Part shown: piece after piece, positions 16,217 to 24,880 of the stretch
How the letters are laid out: each line of letters starts with the position of its first letter
Position numbering within the stretch: the first letter of the stretch is position 1
Assembly (NCBI GenBank): GCA_041655955.1
Contig: JBBAEN010000002.1
Coordinates: forward strand, 1-64,000
Reading direction: 5' to 3'
DNA length: 64,000 nt
Source of the DNA: Micavibrio_A sp041655955
GTDB taxonomy: Bacteria; Pseudomonadota; Alphaproteobacteria; Micavibrionales; Micavibrionaceae
The notes under the pieces: model-generated
What the model saw: only the letters and a program-made list of their open reading frames with translations
Database searches by the model: none
What the model was told of the DNA's origin: nothing
Made by a program: the position numbers and the translations under genes

Positions 16217-17037
16217 GCGCCGCCCTTATCCTTATTCTTTTGGTCCTTGTTCTTCTGATCCTTGTTCTTTTGGCCCTTTCCCTCTGGGTCTTTTTTCTTT
16301 TTGAAAAAGCCGGGAATTTGTTCGGCGAGCATTTTCGGGCGGATTTCAAGGACGGCCCCTTTGGGCAAATTGCCGAGATGGAACGGGCCGTAGGATGTGC
16401 GGATCAGCCTGTTGACCACCAGCCCCAGCGATTCCATGACGTTGCGCACCTCACGGTTCTTGCCCTCGGCGATGGCGATTTCAATCCAGACATTCGCCCC
16501 TTGCTGCGATTCCAGCGCCGCCGTCATCGGCGCATAATTCACACCCTTCCAGCGCAATCCTTTTTTCAAATGGTCGAGCCTTTGCTGCGTCACGCGGCCA
16601 TGGGCGCGCACGCGGTATTTCCTGAGCCAGCCCGTCGCAGGCAGCTCCAGATAACGCGATAATTCCCCGTCATTGGTCAGGAGCAAAAGCCCTTCGGTCG
16701 TGATGTCGAGCCGCCCGACGCTCACCACCCGCGGAAGGCCGGGGGGCAGCGCCTCGAACACCGTCTTGCGGCCCTTTTCATCCCGCGCCGTCGTCACCAG
16801 CCCCGCCGGTTTGTGATATAAAAAGAGGCGGGTTTTTTCCTTGCCCGCAAGTCTTTGGCCGTCGATCGTAATCTCGTCGTCATCCGTGACGGCCATGGCG
16901 GGGGAGGTCAGGATGTTGCCGTTGACCGCGACGCGGCCCGCCTCGATCCATTTTTCCGCCTCGCGGCGTGAACAAAGCCCCGCCCGCGCCATGCGCTTGG
17001 CGATCCGTTCCCCTTTGCTTTCGTCCGGCTTTTCCAT
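16213..17037 (-). CDS. rluB: RluB-family rRNA pseudouridine synthase
   Basis: 274 residues. An S4 RNA-binding domain (about 8-60, RIAKRMARAGLCSRREAEKWIEAGRVAVNG in form) precedes an RsuA/RluB catalytic domain with the signature GRLDITTEGLLLLTNDG, in which the Asp is catalytic, and later NREVRNVMESLGL and LIRTSYGPFHLGNLP. Expected product: pseudouridine in the 23S peptidyl-transferase region (RluB/RluE-type specificity is not resolved). The last 30 residues are a K/N/D/Q-rich tail with the unit DQKNK repeated, matching 15-bp tandem repeats in the DNA. It is divergent from tadA with only 14 bp between starts. Confidence 0.88.
   Translation of the reverse strand: MEKPDESKGERIAKRMARAGLCSRREAEKWIEAGRVAVNGNILTSPAMAVTDDDEITIDGQRLAGKEKTRLFLYHKPAGLVTTARDEKGRKTVFEALPPGLPRVVSVGRLDITTEGLLLLTNDGELSRYLELPATGWLRKYRVRAHGRVTQQRLDHLKKGLRWKGVNYAPMTAALESQQGANVWIEIAIAEGKNREVRNVMESLGLVVNRLIRTSYGPFHLGNLPKGAVLEIRPKMLAEQIPGFFKKKKDPEGKGQKNKDQKNKDQKNKDKGGA
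16227..16285 (-). repeat. 15-bp tandem repeats in the RluB C-terminal tail
   Basis: Three to four imperfect 15-bp units (type TTGTTCTTTTGGTCC on the plus strand) encode the repeating K-N-K-D-Q tail. Such repeats expand or contract by slippage in multiples of 3, so they change tail length without a frameshift. Confidence 0.6.
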
Positions 17038-17051
17038 TATGTCTAAATCCG

Positions 17052-17537
17052 ATGTTTTCAGAGCAAGACCATACCTATATGCGCGCGGCGATGGAAGAGG
17101 CGATTAAGGCCGGAGAGCGCGGCGAAGTGCCGATCGGCGCGGTTCTGGTCAACCCCGTGGACGGAACCGTCATCGCCCGCGCAGGCAACGCCACCATCGC
17201 ACAGAGCGACCCCACCGCCCATGCCGAAATTCTGGCTATCCGCGCCGCCTGCGCCCTTGAAGGGGCGCAGCGCATTCCGGCCTGTGATCTCTATGTGACG
17301 CTGGAACCCTGCGCCATGTGCGCGGGCGCGATCGCCTTCGCGCGCATCCGGCGGCTGGTTTTCGCGGCGAGCGACCCGAAAGGCGGCGGTGTCCTCCATG
17401 GCGGCAAATTCTTCGAACAACCGACCTGCCACCATAAAATCATAATCGAACACGGGCTGATGGGAGAGGATGCAGGACGATTGCTGCGCGGCTTCTTCGC
17501 AGCAAAACGCAAAGGCGGGGGGCAGGAAAGCACCTAG
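17052..17537 (+). CDS. tadA: tRNA-specific adenosine deaminase TadA
   Basis: 161 residues from the ATG at 17052; an upstream in-frame extension overlaps the divergent gene and is not needed. The zinc-deaminase site is complete: H57-A-E59 in TAHAEILAIR and PC87-AMC90 in LEPCAMCAGAI. The later segment RIRRLVFAASDPKGG and the helix around GRLLRGFFAAKR match TadA rather than cytidine deaminases. TadA converts A34 to inosine in tRNA-Arg(ACG), an essential wobble modification. It is divergent from the RluB-type gene. Confidence 0.93.
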   Translation: MFSEQDHTYMRAAMEEAIKAGERGEVPIGAVLVNPVDGTVIARAGNATIAQSDPTAHAEILAIRAACALEGAQRIPACDLYVTLEPCAMCAGAIAFARIRRLVFAASDPKGGGVLHGGKFFEQPTCHHKIIIEHGLMGEDAGRLLRGFFAAKRKGGGQEST

Positions 17538-17940
17538 CCAGCCCCTTTCAGCGGAAGGAAAAGAAAGTGCCTTCCCTTCTCTTCTCTTCCCTTTTCTTTT
17601 CTCTCCTTGAGGCGCCGGATGCCGCACTCGCGCCCAAACCGCCATGGGAGGCCGGCCTCATTTTCCCGAACGGCATTGTTTTCCCCGAAGAGCTTTTACC
17701 TGCCTGCCGGAAACAGCGCCCGCCGGAACAGCCGGCATTTTTCATGCGGCGGGGCGACGGGGCGGCAGGCCGCCGCGTATCCGCCCGTTTTTCAGACGGT
17801 AAAGACAGCCCGGATCGAGATGGGCGCAGCGCTGAACGGTTTTCTTGCAGTTCCTTGCGCTTTCTTGCGGTTTTAAAGGCGGCTGTTCCGGTAGCGTCCG
17901 GCGAGGTTTTGGCGGATTCTTTGCCGGCTAGCGCGCCTCG
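17538..17940. other. Intergenic region with TerD fragment and pyrimidine tract
   Basis: About 400 bp between convergent tadA and purD. It contains a polypyrimidine run of about 40 nt (17570-17609, only C and T on the plus strand) and a 68-bp fragment of a TerD-family gene (listed separately). No intact gene is visible. Confidence 0.55.
17781..17848 (-). pseudogene. 68-bp fragment duplicated from the TerD-family gene at 25.6-26.4 kb
   Basis: This stretch matches 26032-26099, inside the minus-strand TerD-family gene, at 64 of 68 positions by hand alignment (about 94%). There it encodes the TerD core VQRCVDLDLGCLYRLKNG. Here the flanks do not match and no frame continues, so it is a relic of a duplicated or displaced TerD copy, or a short repeat that spread. 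It has the same orientation as the intact gene. Confidence 0.65.
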
Positions 17941-19284
17941 CTAACGCGCTTCGGCCTTTGCCGCGGCAGCTCCGCCGCCGCCGCCGCCCCCGTCCCCGCC
18001 CGCAGGCCCTTCGGCCCGGATCGCCCGCCAGCCAATATCACGGCGGCAAAATCCTTCGGGCCAGTCAATCAGATCCACGCCCTCATAGGCGAGTTTTTGC
18101 GCTTCGGCGATTGTCGGGGCCGACGCGGTCACGCCGAGGACGCGCCCGCCATAACTGACGATATTCCCTGTTTCAAAGGCCGTTCCGGCATGGAAGACCT
18201 TGACGCCGTATATGGCGTCCGCCTCCTTGATGCCCCTGATGACGCTGCCCTTGTCATAGCCGCCGGGATAGCCCTTTGCCGCCATAACGACGCAGAGCGC
18301 GGCATAATCCGACCAGTGCAAAGGCGGGATCTCATCCAGAGTCCCCGCCGCACAGGCGTAAAGAATATCAAGCAAATCGTCTTCGAGGCGGGAGAGGATC
18401 GGCTGGCATTCCGGATCGCCGAACCGCACATTATATTCAATCAGCATCGGCTCCCCGCGGACGATCATCAGTCCTGCATAAAGCACGCCCTGAAACGGGC
18501 ATCCTTCCGCCGCCATACCCTTGACGGTCGGATGGATGATGCGATCCATGATTTTTTGCTGCAATTCGGGCGTGAAATTGTGCGCGGGGGAATAGGCCCC
18601 CATGCCGCCCGTATTGGGGCCGGTATCGCCCTCGCCCGCGCGCTTGTGATCCTGCGCCGAGGCAAAGGGCAGGGCGGTCTTGCCGTCGGTCAGGGCGAAA
18701 AAGCTGATCTCCTCCCCGTCCAGATATTCCTCGACCACGATTTCCGCACCTGCCGCACCGAACGCTGCGCCGGAAAGCATGGAAAGCGCGGCCTCCTCGG
18801 CCTCTTCAACGGTTTGCGCAATGATAACGCCCTTGCCCGCCGCCAGCCCGTCGGCCTTCACCACAATCGGCGCGCCCGTCTGGCGGATGAAGGCGCAGGC
18901 CGCTTCGGCGTCCGTAAAGCGCCCGTAAGACGCCGTCGGGATACCGTATTTGCTGCACAAATCCTTGGTAAACCCCTTCGAGCCTTCGAGCCGCGCCGCG
19001 GCCTTTGACGGCCCGAAAACGGCGATGCCCGCCGCTGCCAGCGCATCGGCCAGCCCCGCGACCAGCGGCGCTTCCGGCCCGACCACGACAAAATCTATTT
19101 TCTTTTCGCGGGCAAAGGCGCTGAGCGCCGGAACATCGTCCGCCGAAATCAGGACATTTTGCGCGACCTGCCCGATTCCCGGATTGCCGGGGGCGCAATA
19201 AAGCTCCTTGCATTTCTTGCTCGCCGCCAGCCGCCACGCCAAGGCATGTTCGCGGCCGCCGGAACCAACCAAAAGGATTTTCAT
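17941..19284 (-). CDS. purD: Phosphoribosylamine-glycine ligase PurD
   Basis: 447 residues from the ATG at 19284 (MKILLVGSGGREHALAWRL), chosen because GGAG lies 8 nt upstream. PurD joins glycine to phosphoribosylamine, step two of purine synthesis. N-domain: PGNPGIGQ and VVVGPEAPLVAGLADAL. ATP-grasp domain: FGPSKAAARLEGSKGFTKD, VKADGLAAGKGV, TGGMGAYSPAH, YNVRFGDPECQ. The C-domain has GYPGGYDKG and AYEGVDLIDWPEGFCRRDIGWRA. An extra tail of about 25 residues (seven glycines in a row, then AAAAKAEAR) follows the normal end and is probably disordered. Confidence 0.95.
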   Translation of the reverse strand: MKILLVGSGGREHALAWRLAASKKCKELYCAPGNPGIGQVAQNVLISADDVPALSAFAREKKIDFVVVGPEAPLVAGLADALAAAGIAVFGPSKAAARLEGSKGFTKDLCSKYGIPTASYGRFTDAEAACAFIRQTGAPIVVKADGLAAGKGVIIAQTVEEAEEAALSMLSGAAFGAAGAEIVVEEYLDGEEISFFALTDGKTALPFASAQDHKRAGEGDTGPNTGGMGAYSPAHNFTPELQQKIMDRIIHPTVKGMAAEGCPFQGVLYAGLMIVRGEPMLIEYNVRFGDPECQPILSRLEDDLLDILYACAAGTLDEIPPLHWSDYAALCVVMAAKGYPGGYDKGSVIRGIKEADAIYGVKVFHAGTAFETGNIVSYGGRVLGVTASAPTIAEAQKLAYEGVDLIDWPEGFCRRDIGWRAIRAEGPAGGDGGGGGGGAAAAKAEAR

Positions 19285-19360
19285 CTGCTTTTCTCCATCC
19301 TCCCGCACCCCTTCCGGGCGGGAGCTTGTCGGGGGCTTTTATGTCCTCCGCACTATGCCG

Positions 19361-22300
19361 CTATTCCTCCAGCATGACAAGAAAGGCATTGCCGCCAGCC
19401 GCCGCGATATTGTCGGAGATTGATTTCTCTATGGCAAAGCGGTGTAGGTAATGCGGGCCTCCGGCTTTCGGCCCCGTCCCCGAAAGGCCGCTGCCGCCGA
19501 AAGGCTGGACGCCGACGACGGCCCCCGTAATGGTGCGGTTGATATAGACATTGCCCGCCCGCACCTTTTGCGCCGCATCCTGCGCCGCCGCGTCGATGCG
19601 CGTGTGATAACCGAAGGTCAGGCCATAGCCGCTTTCATTCAGCGCCTCTATCACGCGCGGCAAATCGCCGCCCTTATAGCGGATGATATGGAGCGCGGGG
19701 CCGAACACCTCGCCTTTCAAATCCGCGATATCGCCGATTTCATAGGCCATGGGCGCGAAATAATGGCCGCGCCCGCGCACCGCGTCGGGAAGCCGCGCCG
19801 CGGCCACGAATTTCCCCACCCCTTCGAGATAGGATTTATGGCGCTGGAGCGCGGCATGCGCCTCCTCGTCAATCAGCGGGCCGATATCGGTTACGTAGAA
19901 ACGCGGGTCGCCGATTTTAAGCTCCGCCATCGCGCCGCGCAGCATGGCGATGGTCTTGTCCGCCACATCCTCTTGCACAAATAAAATCCGCGCCGCCGAA
20001 CAGCGCTGTCCCGCCGCGCCGAAAGCGCTTGCAATCACGTCATCGACCGCCTGTTCCGTCAGCGCCGAGGAATCGACGATAAAACCGTTCAGCCCCCCCG
20101 TTTCGGCAATAAGCGGCACGATAGGCCCGTTCTTCCCCGCAAGCGTCCTGTTGATAGACCATGCGGCCTGTGTCGAACCTGTAAAGGCGACGCCCGCGAC
20201 ATCCGCATGCTGCACCAGCATTTCACCCACCAGCCCGTCGCCCGGAAGGAAGTGCAGCACATTTTCCGGCACGCCCGCCTTGTGCATCAGGGCAATGGCC
20301 GCCTGCGCGGTAAAGGGCGTTTGCTCCGCCGGTTTCGCAATCACGCTATTGCCCGCCATAAGCGCGGCCACAACTTGCCCCGTAAAAATGGCGAGCGGGA
20401 AATTCCACGGGCTGATACACACGAAAACGCCGCGCCCCTGCAACATAAGAAGGTTGCTTTCCCCCGTATAGGATGGCACTTCCACGCCGTTCTCATCGAA
20501 ATCAGCGCGGCCTCTTGCAGCATAATAGCGGCAAAAATCCACGGCTTCGCGTAGCTCGGCAACGGCGTCGGCGAGCGTCTTTCCGGCCTCGCGCACGCAA
20601 TACATCATAAGGGAGGCGGCGTTTTCCTCATAAAGATCCGCAATCTTTTCCAAAATTGCAGCACGCTCCGCGGCTTTGGCCGCGTCCCATGCGGGAAACG
20701 CCTTGCGGGCGGCGGCGAAAGCCTCGCGGACATTGTCCGGCGTCGCGGCATAGGATGTGCCGATCCGCTCCTGCCTGTCGGCGGGGTTGAAGATATCCTC
20801 CGGCTGGCCGGTGCGCTGCTGCCTGCCGCCAACGAGCGGGAGCGCAAACACCTCGCGCGCGTCAAAAGCCTTTTCCATCGCCTCCAGCAAGGCGAGGCGC
20901 GAAGGTGCATCGTCGAGATCATAGCCCGCCGCATTCGCTCGATCCGGAAAAATCGCGCACGGAAGCGGTATCCGCCCATGCGGCGCGGGGCCGCCATCGA
21001 GCGCCGCCTCCAGCGGATCGCGGGCCAGATCGGCGGGCGGCACGTCCGCGTCAAACACCTTATTCACAAACGAAGAATTCGCGCCGTTTTCAAGCAGGCG
21101 GCGCACGAGATAGGGGAGAAGCTCGCCATGTTCGCCCACGGGCGCATAGACCCGCACCGGAATGGCGCGCTCTTTCATCAACTGCGCATAAAGCGTTTCG
21201 CCCATGCCGTAAAGCCGCTGGAATTCAAACCCTTCCATATTATCTTGCGCAAGGTCGAGGATGGCTTCGACCGTGTGGGCGTTATGCGTGCCGAACATCG
21301 GGTAGATACAGTCCCGCGCCGCCAGCAATTTTTGCGCACAAACCAAGAAGCAGAGATCCGTATGGATCTTGCGCGTGAAGACGGGATAGTCCTTTAGACC
21401 CTTCATTTGCGCCCGCTTGATTTCCGTGTCCCAATAGGCGCCCTTGACCAGCCGCACCTGAATCATGCGCCCGTTGGCGCGGGCGAGGTCGATGAGGTTC
21501 TCCACGAGCGGCAGGGCGCGCTTGCCGTAAGATTGCACCGCCAGCCCAAGCCCGTCCCAATCGCGCAGCGCGGGATCCTCGATAACGGGCCGCAGGATTT
21601 TCAGCGTCAATTCGAGCCTGTGGCTTTCCTCCGCATCGACCGTAAGGTTGAGGTTGTAATGGGCGGCCTTGCGGGCCAGCCGCACAAGGGACGATGTCAG
21701 GACGGGCAGGCAAAATTCCTCCTGCGCCGCCTCGAACCGCGGATAGAGCGCGGAAAGCTTAACGGAAATTCCCGCCTTTTGCCCCTTGCCGCGCGGGGCC
21801 ATCATGTCGATTGCCTCCAGCGAAGCCTCATAAAGGCGGAAATAATTCTGCGCATCCTCCATGGTGCGCGCCCCCTCGCCCAGCATGTCATAGGAAAAGC
21901 GCAAATCGCGGCCATCCTGCGCCTTCGCAAGGCCGGCGGCGTTCTTCACGGCCTCGCCCATATTGCGGCCAAGGACGAATTCGCCGCCGAGGATTTTCAT
22001 GCTTTCGGTCAGCGCCTTGCGGATGAGCGGCTCGCCCATTTTCGCCAAAGGCCCGTCGAGCGCGCCCCGGGTCACAGACAGCCCCAGCCCCGCCATGCGC
22101 ATCATCCAGTCGTCGCGCATAACGCCGGATTTCATCCATTCGGTACGGGCGATTTTATCGTGGATAAGGGCGTTCGCGGTTTTCGCGTCCGGAATGCGCA
22201 GCAAAGCCTCCGCAAGGCACATCAGGGCGATGCCTTCTTTCGTGTCCAGCCCGTAGCTCTGGAAAAAGCTTTCGACCGACCCCGCCTTGCGCGGCGCGGC

Positions 22301-22438
22301 GCGCATGGATTCGATGCGCTGCGCGGCGGCGGCGGAAACCCGCGCGGCCCTTTGCGCGCCCCAGTCAAAAGCCGCGGCAAGTCTTTCAACACACTCCGTT
22401 TCGGACATAAACAGGTAAGATGATAAATCATGTTTCAT
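19361..22438 (-). CDS. putA: Bifunctional proline dehydrogenase / P5C dehydrogenase PutA
   Basis: 1025 residues. The N-terminal half is an FAD proline dehydrogenase barrel (KGQKAGISVKLSALYPRFE, RLVKGAYWDTEIKRAQ, FEFQRLYGMGE, VRVYAPVGEH). The C-terminal half is an aldehyde dehydrogenase (ISPWNFPLAIFTGQV, GNSVIAKPAEQTPFTA, FTGSTQAAW, GQRCSAARILFV with the catalytic Cys, GEVFGPALHIIRY). It oxidises proline to glutamate with substrate channelling. The N-terminus lacks a ribbon-helix-helix domain, so this is the short (type A, Bradyrhizobium-like) PutA that does not repress its own gene. Membrane-associated. Divergent from xseA. Confidence 0.96.
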   Translation of the reverse strand: MKHDLSSYLFMSETECVERLAAAFDWGAQRAARVSAAAAQRIESMRAAPRKAGSVESFFQSYGLDTKEGIALMCLAEALLRIPDAKTANALIHDKIARTEWMKSGVMRDDWMMRMAGLGLSVTRGALDGPLAKMGEPLIRKALTESMKILGGEFVLGRNMGEAVKNAAGLAKAQDGRDLRFSYDMLGEGARTMEDAQNYFRLYEASLEAIDMMAPRGKGQKAGISVKLSALYPRFEAAQEEFCLPVLTSSLVRLARKAAHYNLNLTVDAEESHRLELTLKILRPVIEDPALRDWDGLGLAVQSYGKRALPLVENLIDLARANGRMIQVRLVKGAYWDTEIKRAQMKGLKDYPVFTRKIHTDLCFLVCAQKLLAARDCIYPMFGTHNAHTVEAILDLAQDNMEGFEFQRLYGMGETLYAQLMKERAIPVRVYAPVGEHGELLPYLVRRLLENGANSSFVNKVFDADVPPADLARDPLEAALDGGPAPHGRIPLPCAIFPDRANAAGYDLDDAPSRLALLEAMEKAFDAREVFALPLVGGRQQRTGQPEDIFNPADRQERIGTSYAATPDNVREAFAAARKAFPAWDAAKAAERAAILEKIADLYEENAASLMMYCVREAGKTLADAVAELREAVDFCRYYAARGRADFDENGVEVPSYTGESNLLMLQGRGVFVCISPWNFPLAIFTGQVVAALMAGNSVIAKPAEQTPFTAQAAIALMHKAGVPENVLHFLPGDGLVGEMLVQHADVAGVAFTGSTQAAWSINRTLAGKNGPIVPLIAETGGLNGFIVDSSALTEQAVDDVIASAFGAAGQRCSAARILFVQEDVADKTIAMLRGAMAELKIGDPRFYVTDIGPLIDEEAHAALQRHKSYLEGVGKFVAAARLPDAVRGRGHYFAPMAYEIGDIADLKGEVFGPALHIIRYKGGDLPRVIEALNESGYGLTFGYHTRIDAAAQDAAQKVRAGNVYINRTITGAVVGVQPFGGSGLSGTGPKAGGPHYLHRFAIEKSISDNIAAAGGNAFLVMLEE

Positions 22439-22491
22439 TCGAGGAATCCCTGCCTTGAGCTTTGCGCCCCCAGTCTATACTATCCCTCCCC

Positions 22492-23913
22492 ATGACAGAA
22501 GACCTGTTTACCGCGGCGGAAAAGGCCCCAGAACGGCGCAGCAACGTGCCGGAGCTGAGCGTTTCCGAACTCGCCTTTTCCTTAAAGCGCACGCTTGAGG
22601 AAACCTACGGGCGCGTGCGCGTGCGCGGTGAATTGTCGGGCTTGAAGCTGGCATCGTCCGGCCATCTTTACGGCGATATCAAGGACGCGGATTCCGTCAT
22701 CAATATCGTTTGCTGGAAAGGCACCGTATCGCGCCTGTCCGTCCGCCCCGAAGACGGGCTGGACGTCGTCGTGACGGGGAAAGTCACGAGCTACCCGAAA
22801 AATTCACGCTACCAGCTCGTCATCGAATCGATGGAGCTTGCGGGCGAAGGCGCGCTTTTGAAAATGCTCGAAGAGCGGCGCAAAAAGCTTGCCGCCGAAG
22901 GGCTGTTCGACGAGGCGCGCAAAAAGCCCATCCCCTTCCTGCCGGGCCGGATCGGCGTCGTGACATCGCCGACGGGCGCGGTCATCCGCGATATTCTCCA
23001 CCGCGTTTCGGAACGGTTCCCGCGCCATGTGATCGTCTGGCCCGTCGCGGTGCAGGGGACAGGCGCGGCGCAGCAAATCGCCGCCGCCATTGACGGTTTC
23101 AACGCCATGACGGAAAACCGCCCGGACGTCGTCATCGTGGCGCGGGGCGGCGGCTCGCTCGAAGACCTCATGGCCTTTAACGAGGAGATCGTCGTGCGGG
23201 CGGCGGCGAACAGCGCCATCCCGCTTATCGCCGCTGTCGGCCATGAAACCGATACGACCCTCATCGACTTTGCCGCCGACCTGCGCGCCCCCACGCCCAC
23301 AGGCGCGGCGGAGCGCGCGGTTCCCGTACGGCTCAATCTTCTGGCGCAGATCATGGACGACGCCAAACGCCTGACGGGCGGGATCGGGCGATCCTTGCGC
23401 GAGCTTGAAACCCGCACCGACAATTTGCGCGCGCGGCTCGGCGATCCGGCGCGGCTGCTCGACATCAAGACCCAGCATTGCGACACACTCGCCGCGAAAT
23501 TGCTGCACGGGTTTGAAAAGACCCTGTCCGCGAAAGCCCAGCGCCTCGCCCCGCTCGTCCCCTTACATCCGCGCGCGCTAATACAGGCGAAGGAACAGCA
23601 CGCCGCCCTTATCGCCGCGGGGCTGGAACGCGCCGGCGCTTCGTTGCTGCAAGGCGGGGAACAGCAAAACGCCCTTGCCGCCGCCGCCCTGGAGCGCGCG
23701 GGTAAGTCCTTGTTAAAAGAGCCTGAAAACCGCCTCGGCCATATGGGGCGGATGCTCGAAAGCCTGTCTTTCGAGCGCGTCCTCGATCGCGGCTTCGCCG
23801 TCGTCCGTACCCTTCAAGGGCGGGTTGTTTCGGATAAAGAAGCTGCGGAAAACGAGGCCGATCTCCTCATCGAATTCCGCGGCAAAGAACGGTTAACAGT
23901 GCGAAAAACCTGA
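22492..23913 (+). CDS. xseA: Exodeoxyribonuclease VII large subunit
   Basis: 473 residues from the ATG at 22492 (MTEDLF). An OB-fold N-domain (VRVRGELSGLKLASSGHLYGDIKD, about 40-120) precedes the nuclease domain with PFLPGRIGVVTSPTGAVIRD, VARGGGSLEDLMAFNEE and AVGHETDTTLIDFAADLRAPTPTGAAE. The helical C-terminus ends in the usual SFERVLDRGFAVV strand segment. With XseB it degrades single-stranded DNA into oligonucleotides. xseB is not adjacent here. A weak TATACT at 22476-22481 could be part of its promoter, in the short gap to divergent putA. Confidence 0.94.
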   Translation: MTEDLFTAAEKAPERRSNVPELSVSELAFSLKRTLEETYGRVRVRGELSGLKLASSGHLYGDIKDADSVINIVCWKGTVSRLSVRPEDGLDVVVTGKVTSYPKNSRYQLVIESMELAGEGALLKMLEERRKKLAAEGLFDEARKKPIPFLPGRIGVVTSPTGAVIRDILHRVSERFPRHVIVWPVAVQGTGAAQQIAAAIDGFNAMTENRPDVVIVARGGGSLEDLMAFNEEIVVRAAANSAIPLIAAVGHETDTTLIDFAADLRAPTPTGAAERAVPVRLNLLAQIMDDAKRLTGGIGRSLRELETRTDNLRARLGDPARLLDIKTQHCDTLAAKLLHGFEKTLSAKAQRLAPLVPLHPRALIQAKEQHAALIAAGLERAGASLLQGGEQQNALAAAALERAGKSLLKEPENRLGHMGRMLESLSFERVLDRGFAVVRTLQGRVVSDKEAAENEADLLIEFRGKERLTVRKT

Positions 23914-23953
23914 TTTTCCTTGCGTTTTCATGCTATAGTTCTAAAAGAAAGCC

Positions 23954-24460
23954 ATGCGTGCGGAACTGAAAGAACTGATGGACAAGCTGGGTGTGGGCTA
24001 TGTAATGGGCCCATATGAAACATGCCCGTGGTCTGCCTATGACGGCGAAAAGGGCGTCACCGCCTCCGCCGAGGTGCGCATGAACAACGAAGGCAACGAA
24101 GTCGAGGCCGAACTCCAATTCATGTATGACGCGCCCGAAGACGGCAAGCCGCCGATGGAACAGATGATCTGGATCTTCGCGAAACCCGTCGTGCAAACCA
24201 AATGGTCGCCTACCCATTTGCGGATCAAGGGCAAGGACGAACCGCCCGACGTCTATGAATGGGAAACCAAGGGCTGCAATTTTTTCAACGCCTGCGTTCA
24301 GGAAATCAAGATGGGGAGCGTGCCGGACATCGACGCGCTGATCGAGCGCGAGATGGGCGGCGACGAACGGTTCCGCGACGCGCGGCGCGGCGGCGGCGGC
24401 AAATCGCCCAAGATTAAACCGCAAGCGCTCCTCGGCATGAAACAGGGCCGCGGATTCTAG
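23954..24460 (+). CDS. Conserved-looking hypothetical protein
   Basis: 168 residues, soluble, acidic N-terminal two-thirds and a basic Gly-rich tail (ARRGGGGKSPKIKPQALLGMKQ). The middle is rich in Trp and Met (MYDAPEDGKPPMEQMIWIFAKPVVQTKW) with a repeated E-V-E-A-E pattern, and a GCNFFNACVQEIKMG segment near 112-127. No signal peptide, membrane segment or catalytic motif is recognised. The start is the ATG 40 bp after xseA on the same strand, so cotranscription is likely. Function unknown; coding status is supported by consistent composition and third-position GC. Confidence 0.7.
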   Translation: MRAELKELMDKLGVGYVMGPYETCPWSAYDGEKGVTASAEVRMNNEGNEVEAELQFMYDAPEDGKPPMEQMIWIFAKPVVQTKWSPTHLRIKGKDEPPDVYEWETKGCNFFNACVQEIKMGSVPDIDALIEREMGGDERFRDARRGGGGKSPKIKPQALLGMKQGRGF

Positions 24461-24682
24461 CCTCTCCTCTTTTCACCCTTCTCTTTTCATTGATAAAGGC
24501 CGGTGCGGCAGATCAGGCAGCCAAAGCCGTCCTCGGCGCGGGCAAAACCAGCGCAGCAAACGCCCGTAACATGCGCCGTAAAGACGCGCCATAAACGCAC
24601 GCCATAAACACGCGCCGGTAAACCCGGACGGATAAAGCCCCTGCATAAACGAGCTTGTCCCAAGCTTATATTCACAGGCGTG

Positions 24683-24790
24683 ATGACCAACCCCGAATAT
24701 GGCGGTGTTGCGGCTTCCCGCCGCGCGGCGCACGAGGAGCTGAATAAGGCGCGCGAAACATCTGTGAAGGCCGGCAAAGCAGGCGGATAA
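24683..24790 (+). CDS. Possible 35-residue small protein
   Basis: ATG to TAA encoding MTNPEYGGVAASRRAAHEELNKARE and ten further residues, mostly helical and basic. There is a modest upstream AG-rich context but no strong Shine-Dalgarno. It ends just before a hairpin. The region 24461-24880 has no other gene. It may be a small basic protein or chance; confidence is low. Confidence 0.25.
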   Translation: MTNPEYGGVAASRRAAHEELNKARETSVKAGKAGG

Positions 24791-24816
24791 AACAAGAGCG
24801 GCTGTGATGCCGCTCT
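24787..24816 (-). terminator. Candidate terminator after the TerD-family genes
   Basis: AGAGCGGC (24795-24802) and GCCGCTCT (24809-24816) form an 8-bp stem; on the minus strand it is followed by TTGTTTTAT. It lies 65 bp beyond the stop of the TerD gene at 24881. Confidence 0.55.
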
Positions 24817-24880
24817 GTTCACTCCAGCCGTTCCAGACTTGTTCCAGACCTGCTCCGGCCCTGTTCGGGGCGCAGGACGC

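Noticed and set aside
22455..22481. Promoter for xseA (TTGAGC ... TATACT)
   Set aside because: The spacer is 15 bp and the -35 match is poor; mentioned under xseA but not listed as a feature.
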